Assembly: GCA_902461985.1 (NCBI GenBank)
Contig: CABQAB010000043.1
Coordinates: 1 to 10,384, forward strand
Direction: 5' to 3'
Length of the DNA: 10,384 nucleotides
DNA from: an uncultured Bacteroidales bacterium
GTDB taxonomy: Bacteria; Bacteroidota; Bacteroidia; Bacteroidales; UBA932
This document shows positions 5,746 through 10,384 of the stretch, piece by piece. The notes under the pieces were generated by a model. The model was not told the DNA's origin and made no database searches. It saw only the letters and a list, made by a program, of their open reading frames with translations. Within the stretch, counting starts at the first letter, position 1, and every line of letters begins with the position of its first letter. Both the position numbers and the translations under genes were made by a program.

Positions 5746-6621
5746 ATGAAAACAATTACTATAACGTCTGCCCAGAATCCAAGAATCAAGGAGCTGCAGT
5801 TGCTTGCCGGGAAATCCAAGGCCCGTAGCGATGCGGGATTGTTTGTGGTTGAGGGACAGCGTGAACTCGGACATTGCTTGGAGGCAGGCTTTGTGCCGGA
5901 GACGGTTTTTGTGTGCCGGGACGTGGTTTCGTCATTCTCCGGAAATCCCGCGGTCGAGGGCAAAAACGGAATAGAGGAACTCGTGGCTACTGCTGCGGAA
6001 CTGAATCCTGATTTGTCACTGATTGAACTGCCTGCTTTTCTCTACGAAAAAGTGGCGTACAGAGGCACTACCGAGGGGATTATGGCTGTGGCCCGTTCCC
6101 GCAGCCTCGCTTTGGGGAATTTGCAGTTGCCTGACAATCCGCTCGTTCTCGTGCTGGAGTCGGTGGAAAAGCCGGGCAACCTCGGGGCTGTGCTCCGCAG
6201 TGCGGATGCAGCAGGCGCAGATGCGGTGATTGTCTGCGACCCGCTCACAGACATCTGGAATCCGAATCTGATTCGTTCGAGCGTGGGTGCGGTCTTTACT
6301 GTCCCTGTGGCAGTTTGCACGTCGGCCCAGGCCATAGACTTTCTGAAAGAACGTTCCATAAGGATTTTCACCGCTCAGCTGCAGGACTCGTCGCTTTATT
6401 ACGATGCCGATTTCACCCGTCCGGCCGCCCTCGTCATGGGCGCGGAAGCGACAGGCCTGTCCGGGCAGTGGAGAGATGCTGCCGACAGCCATATCCGCCT
6501 CCCCATGCTCGGCAGCATAGATTCGTTGAACGTCTCCGTCAGTGCCTCGATTGTATTGTATGAAGCATTGCGTCAGCGTACGGCCATATCCGGCAAGGCT
6601 TCGGGGAGGGCGGATATCTAA
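5746..6621 (+). CDS. TrmH/SpoU-family RNA 2'-O-methyltransferase
   Basis: A 291-residue SPOUT-class enzyme that transfers a methyl group from S-adenosylmethionine to a ribose 2'-OH in rRNA or tRNA; the exact target cannot be told from sequence. The N-terminal substrate-binding domain shows NPRIKELQLL and GLFVVEGQREL (residues 11-41). The catalytic trefoil-knot domain has motif 1 with E138 and NLGAVLRSADAAGADAVI (145-162), motif 2 MGAEATGLS (231-239) and motif 3 RLPMLGSIDSLNVSVSA (251-267), so the catalytic Arg/Glu and knot residues are present. ATG at 5746 gives the usual N terminus (ITSAQNPRIK). The gene is followed after 11 bases by aroE, so the two are probably cotranscribed. Closest named relatives include RlmB-like and TsnR-like proteins; I leave the symbol blank. 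Confidence 0.93.
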   Translation: MKTITITSAQNPRIKELQLLAGKSKARSDAGLFVVEGQRELGHCLEAGFVPETVFVCRDVVSSFSGNPAVEGKNGIEELVATAAELNPDLSLIELPAFLYEKVAYRGTTEGIMAVARSRSLALGNLQLPDNPLVLVLESVEKPGNLGAVLRSADAAGADAVIVCDPLTDIWNPNLIRSSVGAVFTVPVAVCTSAQAIDFLKERSIRIFTAQLQDSSLYYDADFTRPAALVMGAEATGLSGQWRDAADSHIRLPMLGSIDSLNVSVSASIVLYEALRQRTAISGKASGRADI

Positions 6622-6632
6622 ACCTGTGATGT

Positions 6633-7547
6633 ATGGCACGTTTCGCTCTGATAGGCAATCCTGTCTCCCATTCCATCAGCCCACTGCTGTTCGCGGCCGG
6701 GTATGACGGGCGCTATCCCTACGAACTGGTGGAGGCAGAGGATTTTGACGCGGCGTGGCGTGTCTTTCTCAGAAGTTATGATGCGGTGAACGTCACTGCC
6801 CCGTTCAAGGAAACGGCATTTGAGAAGGCAAAAATCCGCAGTCGCGAGGCAGAACTTTGTGAAGCTGCCAACATCTTGGTAAAGACCTCCAAGGGTGTCA
6901 GTGCGTGGAACTCCGACTGCATGGGCGTAGCTGCCATGCTGCGTAGGCTGTATGACAGCAATGTCACTTTTGCTGGCGGCGGTAATCCCTGCAATTCAGC
7001 CTGCTGCGGCAGGGCCGTATTGGTTGTCGGCGCGGGCGGCGCGGGAAAGGCTGCCGCCGTGGCCGCCCTTTCATGCGGGATGAAAGTGACTGTGATCAAC
7101 CGCAGTCTGGACAAGGCCCTGTCTTTTGCACAGCGTCTTGCCTCCCGTTCCCGCACAGTCCCCGTTCTGTCCGGGGCAGCAATGCCGCCGCTTACGGTGC
7201 TGCCTGTCTCTCAGTTCTCCAAGGCGTTTGCCGAAGCGGACACCGTCATATACACGGTTCCAGTTCCGCTTTGGGAAAACGGCACTGACGGACTGCGCGA
7301 CTTTCTCACGGAGGCAGTTTCGCCGGCGGAGGGCAGACCTGCGCGTACCCCGCGTTTCATAATCGAGGCGAACTACCGGGAACCGTCGTTCGATGCGCAG
7401 ACACTTGCCGGACTCTGCCCGGACACTCGTCTCATTCCCGGTGAGACATGGCTGCTCATGCAGGCCCTCACAGGTTACCCGCTGATGACAGGACGAAACC
7501 CGGATTCCTCCGCCATGGAAGCCGTTCCGGGAGTCACCGGGCTGTAG
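6633..7547 (+). CDS. aroE: Shikimate dehydrogenase
   Basis: A 304-residue cytoplasmic enzyme that reduces 3-dehydroshikimate to shikimate with NADPH in aromatic amino acid synthesis. The shikimate-binding serines are in GNPVSHSISP (S14, S16), the catalytic lysine is K59 in NVTAPFKE, and the conserved Asp is D95 in NSDCMG. The Rossmann nucleotide loop is GAGGAGKAA (133-141) followed by NR (156-157), which favours NADPH. The C-terminal substrate helix contains GETWLLMQA (270-278). It is longer than many family members (often about 250-290 residues). Extra length lies at about 107-127, a Gly/Asn/Cys-rich linker between the two domains, at about 172-190, and at the tail. It begins 11 bases after the methyltransferase and is followed by ssb after 39 bases. 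Confidence 0.94.
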   Translation: MARFALIGNPVSHSISPLLFAAGYDGRYPYELVEAEDFDAAWRVFLRSYDAVNVTAPFKETAFEKAKIRSREAELCEAANILVKTSKGVSAWNSDCMGVAAMLRRLYDSNVTFAGGGNPCNSACCGRAVLVVGAGGAGKAAAVAALSCGMKVTVINRSLDKALSFAQRLASRSRTVPVLSGAAMPPLTVLPVSQFSKAFAEADTVIYTVPVPLWENGTDGLRDFLTEAVSPAEGRPARTPRFIIEANYREPSFDAQTLAGLCPDTRLIPGETWLLMQALTGYPLMTGRNPDSSAMEAVPGVTGL

Positions 7548-7586
7548 TCCCGAAGAAATACATAAAAATCGTTAAAACTTGAAATC

Positions 7587-7949
7587 ATGTCTCTGAATAA
7601 AGTAATGCTCATCGGCAATGTCGGGGCCGACCCGGAAATCCGCTATCTCGAAGGCTCATCCGCCCAGGACAGCGTGAAGGTCGCATCCCTGCGCTTAGCC
7701 ACCACGGAACGCTACCGTGACCGTGACGGAAACCTGAAAGAGCACACCGAATGGCATAGCGTGACCGCATGGCGCAACAACGCCGAAATCATCGACAAAT
7801 ATGTCCGCAAGGGAACCCAGCTCTATGTCGAGGGCAGAATCCGCACCCGTACCTGGACGGACAAGGACAACAATTCCCGCAGCAGCCTTGAAATCCTCGC
7901 TGACAACATCCAGCTCCTCGGCAGGAAAACCGACTCCCAGTCAAACTGA
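7587..7949 (+). CDS. ssb: Single-stranded DNA-binding protein, short form
   Basis: A 120-residue OB-fold protein that coats single-stranded DNA in replication, repair and recombination. The N-terminal MSLNKVMLIGNVGADPEIRY, the central TEWHSVTAWRNNAEIIDKYV (W56 is a conserved DNA-stacking position) and KGTQLYVEGRIRTRTW are diagnostic. The protein stops about ten residues after the OB fold (DNIQLLGRKTDSQSN) and has neither the long Gly/Gln-rich linker nor the acidic DDDIPF-like tip that recruits partner proteins in most bacterial SSBs. It may be a secondary SSB or a lineage-specific short form. There is no clear Shine-Dalgarno sequence. It could be cotranscribed with aroE, and a weak terminator follows at 7991-8014. 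Confidence 0.95.
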   Translation: MSLNKVMLIGNVGADPEIRYLEGSSAQDSVKVASLRLATTERYRDRDGNLKEHTEWHSVTAWRNNAEIIDKYVRKGTQLYVEGRIRTRTWTDKDNNSRSSLEILADNIQLLGRKTDSQSN

Positions 7950-7990
7950 GAATCTGTTCTGAATATCGGGCAGAGCCATATAGATTCAGA

Positions 7991-8014
7991 ATAAAGGGAA
8001 AACTTTATTTTTTT
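7991..8014 (+). terminator. Probable intrinsic terminator of ssb
   Basis: ATAAAG (7991-7996) pairs with CTTTAT (8003-8008) around GGAAAA, followed by six T bases (8009-8014). The stem is short and AT-rich, so it is likely weak. A wider inverted repeat just before it, TTCTGAAT (7957-7964) with ATTCAGAA (7984-7991), could add to the structure. It overlaps the -33 box of the next promoter. Confidence 0.4.
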
Positions 8015-8034
8015 CATATTACTTACTAAATTTG
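8004..8034 (+). promoter_or_regulatory. Promoter of the MFS transporter-dxs unit
   Basis: TTTA (8004-8007), 19 bases, TAAATTTG (8027-8034). The -7 box fits TAnnTTTG completely and the -33 box in three of four bases. Transcription would start near 8038-8041, giving a leader of about 55 bases that opens with the hairpin at 8038-8061. Confidence 0.6.
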
Positions 8035-8037
8035 CAG

Positions 8038-8061
8038 GCCGTTCCTGAAAAAGGGGACGGC
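8038..8061 (+). other. 5'-terminal hairpin in the transporter mRNA leader
   Basis: GCCGT (8038-8042) pairs with ACGGC (8057-8061), extended by G-C and G-T pairs (TCCT with GGGG) around an A-rich loop. With the promoter at 8004-8034 it would be the very first part of the transcript, a position known to protect mRNA from decay. A GCAGGC repeat flanks it (8034-8039 and 8060-8065). Confidence 0.45.
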
Positions 8062-8092
8062 AGGCTGTGATTGAAACACAAGATATTATAAG

Positions 8093-9478
8093 ATGACTAA
8101 AACTTTATTGAGAGACAGCAAGGCTACCAGATGGATGGTGCTTCTGGTGGTGTCGCTTGTCATGTTTGCGGCTTATGTGGCTTCGGACAACATTTTTGCG
8201 GTGGAGACCGCACTCACGACTTCTGTCGCTGACGGCGGCGCATATGGACTTTTAGACAGCGAATACAGTTCCTTGGCAGGGGCATATTCCATTTTCAATG
8301 TATATTTCCTGATGCTCATTCTTGGTGGCATCATACTCGACCGCATGGGCATACGCTTTACCGGCATAGCATCCACCGCACTGATGGTTGTTGGCATCGG
8401 TCTTATGACCTGGTCATTCTTCGATTTGAGAGCGATGGTGGCGGAAGGGGCTGAAATGCCGATAGTTAATTTCTTAGGCGACGATCTGCGACGGCCGGTC
8501 CTGTTTGCCGTAATCGGAATGGGAGTATATGGAGTCGGAGCCGAAATTGCCGGAATCACCGTTACGAAGATAATCGCCAAATGGTTTGTGGGCTATGAAA
8601 TGGCTCTGGCCATGGGGCTGCAGCTTTCGCTCGCGCGTCTGGGCACGGGACTGGCATACGGGGCCACCCCGGCCGTGGTGAAAATGGTCGGCGGAAACGT
8701 TGGAATCGCCGTTTTAGTAGGGCTTGTCCTGCTCATGCTCGGATTTGTGCTCTACCTTGTCTACTGCATCTATGACCGTAAACTGGACCGGCAGATTGCA
8801 GAGACCGGCTCTGCTGCCGGGGATGACGCTGACGAAGAGAAATTCAACCTGAAAGACGTGATTGCAGTCATCAAGAACCCTGCGTTCTGGCTGATTGCAC
8901 TTCTCTGCCTGCTTTTCTATGCGGCAGTCAATCCTTTCCTGAAATATTCCACAGGCATGATGGTGGGTAAATTCGGCATAGACCCGACTTTGGCAGGAAT
9001 GTTCCCTATGATTCTGCCTATGGGCTGCATAATCCTGAGCCCTCTTTTCGGAAGCATATACGACAAGAAAGGACATGGCGCGGACCTGATGATTTTCGGC
9101 GCGGCACTGATTGCTGCAGTGCATCTCTGCTTTGCGCTGATTCCCGGCGACTCCAATGCCGTGTTCCCTATAATCCTCATGGTGCTTCTCGGAATCGGAT
9201 TCTCTCTTCTTCCGGCGGCGATGTGGCCTTCGGTTGCCAAGATTATTCCTGCACGCCAGCTCGGTACAGCCATGGCTCTGACTTTCTACATCCAGAACAT
9301 AGGTTTCATCTTTGTGCCGAAGGCAATCAGGGCTATACAGGCCTCGACCGAGGGATATTTCTCATTCTCGATTTTCTTCACCGCTCTCGGAGTCTGTGCG
9401 ATTCTGCTCTCTTTGGGCATCAAACTGCTTGACAGGAAGAAAAATTACGGACTGCAGCTGCCTAATATCGAAAAATAG
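8093..9478 (+). CDS. Major facilitator superfamily transporter
   Basis: A 461-residue inner-membrane carrier with about twelve hydrophobic helices. The first is residues 14-36 and the second about 59-83. The sixth is about 203-228, followed by a charged central cytoplasmic loop (DRKLDRQ to DADEEKFNLKD), and the last ends near residue 448. Loop 2-3 carries the MFS signature GGIILDRMGIR, and the second half repeats it as GSIYDKKGHGADLM. Substrate is unknown; the fold and the long loop between helices 3 and 4 (about 111-133) recall MFSD1-like carriers, but this is only an impression. ATG at 8093 follows a leader of about 55 bases with a starting hairpin. The stop lies 2 bases before the proposed dxs start, so the two are probably cotranscribed and translationally coupled. 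Confidence 0.92.
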   Translation: MTKTLLRDSKATRWMVLLVVSLVMFAAYVASDNIFAVETALTTSVADGGAYGLLDSEYSSLAGAYSIFNVYFLMLILGGIILDRMGIRFTGIASTALMVVGIGLMTWSFFDLRAMVAEGAEMPIVNFLGDDLRRPVLFAVIGMGVYGVGAEIAGITVTKIIAKWFVGYEMALAMGLQLSLARLGTGLAYGATPAVVKMVGGNVGIAVLVGLVLLMLGFVLYLVYCIYDRKLDRQIAETGSAAGDDADEEKFNLKDVIAVIKNPAFWLIALLCLLFYAAVNPFLKYSTGMMVGKFGIDPTLAGMFPMILPMGCIILSPLFGSIYDKKGHGADLMIFGAALIAAVHLCFALIPGDSNAVFPIILMVLLGIGFSLLPAAMWPSVAKIIPARQLGTAMALTFYIQNIGFIFVPKAIRAIQASTEGYFSFSIFFTALGVCAILLSLGIKLLDRKKNYGLQLPNIEK

Positions 9479-9480
9479 AC

Positions 9481-10384
9481 TTGGCCTTGTTGGAATCCAT
9501 AAATTCGCCGGCGGATCTGAAACGTCTGGACATCGCGCAGCTGAAAGAGTTGTGTGCGGAACTTCGCACCTACATGATTGACTGCTGTTCGGTGAATCCT
9601 GGGCATCTCGGTTCGAGCCTCGGAGCCGTCGAACTTATAGTCGGGCTTCACAAAGTCTACGACACTCCGCATGACAAGATTGTCTTCGACGTAGGGCACC
9701 AGGCTTACGCGCATAAAATCCTGACAGGCAGGAGGGATGTTTTCCGCCGCAACAGGAAGCGGGACGGCATCAGCGGCTTCCCGCGCAGGGATGAAAGCGA
9801 GTTCGACGCATTCGGGGTGGGACATTCCTCCACTTCCATTTCCGCCGCTCTCGGCATGGCGACGGCTGCAAAACTGCAGGGTAGGGCTGAAAAGGTGGTC
9901 GCAGTCATAGGTGACGGCGCCCTGACCGGCGGTCTGGCGTATGAAGGCCTGAACAACGCCGGAGCAAGCAAGGCAGACCTCTTAGTGGTGGTGAACGACA
10001 ACAATTTCTCTATTGACAGGAACATCGGTGCCGTGCACGAGCACCTGCTCAGGCTTACCACCAACGCCACCTATAACCGCCTGAAGACACACATCTGGAA
10101 CGCCATAGGTGAAAACGGACTTCGCAACACCATCAGGAGTCTTGTGGCAAACGCCAAGCACTCAATAATCAAACGCTCCGGAGGAGACATCTTCGAGGCT
10201 CTCGGTTTCAGATATTTCGGCCCGATAGACGGCAACGACATCGTTCAGGTGGTTCAGACCCTCGAAAAGCTGAAGAAACTTTCCGGACCGAGAGTCCTGC
10301 ACATAATTACAACCAAGGGCAAGGGCTATGCTACGGCGGAAAAGCAGCCTACAATCTGGCATGCTCCAGGTGTCTTCGACCCGG
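9481..10384 (+). CDS. dxs: 1-deoxy-D-xylulose-5-phosphate synthase, N-terminal part
   Basis: Dxs joins pyruvate and glyceraldehyde 3-phosphate, using thiamine diphosphate, in the first step of the MEP route to isoprenoids. The 301 codons in the window, roughly half the usual protein, include INSPADLKRL, NPGHLGSSLG (His42 type), FDVGHQAYAHKILTGRRD, the ThDP/Mg motif starting GDGALTGG (residues 144-151) with the Asn-rich end VNDNN, and FGPIDGND and TTKGKGYATAEK. The frame is open back to 9466 and contains no ATG before residue 32, which is inside conserved sequence. The start must therefore be non-ATG: TTG at 9481 (chosen), 9487 or 9490. The gap to the transporter stop is 2 bases, and no Shine-Dalgarno sequence is seen. 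The gene continues past the window end. Confidence 0.95.
   Translation, partial: MALLESINSPADLKRLDIAQLKELCAELRTYMIDCCSVNPGHLGSSLGAVELIVGLHKVYDTPHDKIVFDVGHQAYAHKILTGRRDVFRRNRKRDGISGFPRRDESEFDAFGVGHSSTSISAALGMATAAKLQGRAEKVVAVIGDGALTGGLAYEGLNNAGASKADLLVVVNDNNFSIDRNIGAVHEHLLRLTTNATYNRLKTHIWNAIGENGLRNTIRSLVANAKHSIIKRSGGDIFEALGFRYFGPIDGNDIVQVVQTLEKLKKLSGPRVLHIITTKGKGYATAEKQPTIWHAPGVFDP

Noticed and set aside
5549..5755. 68-residue minus-strand frame over the gap after lysS
   Set aside because: It is made by the stem-loop cassette and overlaps the methyltransferase start; no protein features are visible.

Overview
The window looks like a chromosomal segment from a member of the Bacteroidota, most likely Bacteroidales. 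Three lines of evidence support this. The lysyl-tRNA synthetase, TrmH-type methylase, MFS carrier and DXP synthase all read like Bacteroidales proteins. Upstream regions show the Bacteroides-type promoter (TTTG-like -33 box, about 19-20 bases, TAnnTTTG -7 box) rather than sigma-70 boxes. Shine-Dalgarno sequences are mostly absent. Base composition is moderately GC-rich in the housekeeping genes and clearly AT-rich in the ATPase gene at 1835-3190.

Left part (1-1789): the 3' end of an IS66-family insertion sequence (tnpC frame, then a repeat-rich non-coding end) runs into a cysteine synthase gene that has lost its first third. The junction is probably at 1038/1039. Just inside it lies an exact 45-bp tandem duplication whose two copies both end in CTTAC, the complement of the GTAAG terminus common in IS66 elements. 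The cysteine synthase remnant lacks the PLP-binding lysine and is very probably dead.

Middle left (1835-3863, minus strand): an AAA+ ATPase of the DUF4143 family, preceded by three copies of a 12-bp motif spaced exactly 33 bp apart over its presumed promoter, and then a bcp-type peroxiredoxin. The peroxiredoxin is followed by an unexplained in-frame 36-codon open stretch.

Right part (3992-10384, plus strand): divergent from bcp is lysS with a good promoter and a strong hairpin over its stop codon. Next come a stem-loop-rich intergenic element (5548-5625) and a C8 tract, then a closely spaced run of trmH/spoU-type RNA methyltransferase, aroE and ssb. A weak terminator overlaps a clean promoter whose transcript would begin with a hairpin. 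This promoter drives an MFS transporter and, only 2 bases after its stop, dxs, which runs off the window and seems to start at TTG.

The plus-strand genes are mostly housekeeping (translation, RNA modification, aromatic amino acid synthesis, replication/repair, isoprenoid precursor synthesis) and show no obvious shared pathway. I do not see a convincing new multi-gene system. The most distinctive signals are non-coding: the helically phased GCAACT repeats and duplicated end of the IS66 element, the 33-bp phased motif before the DUF4143 ATPase, and the tandem hairpin cassette after lysS.
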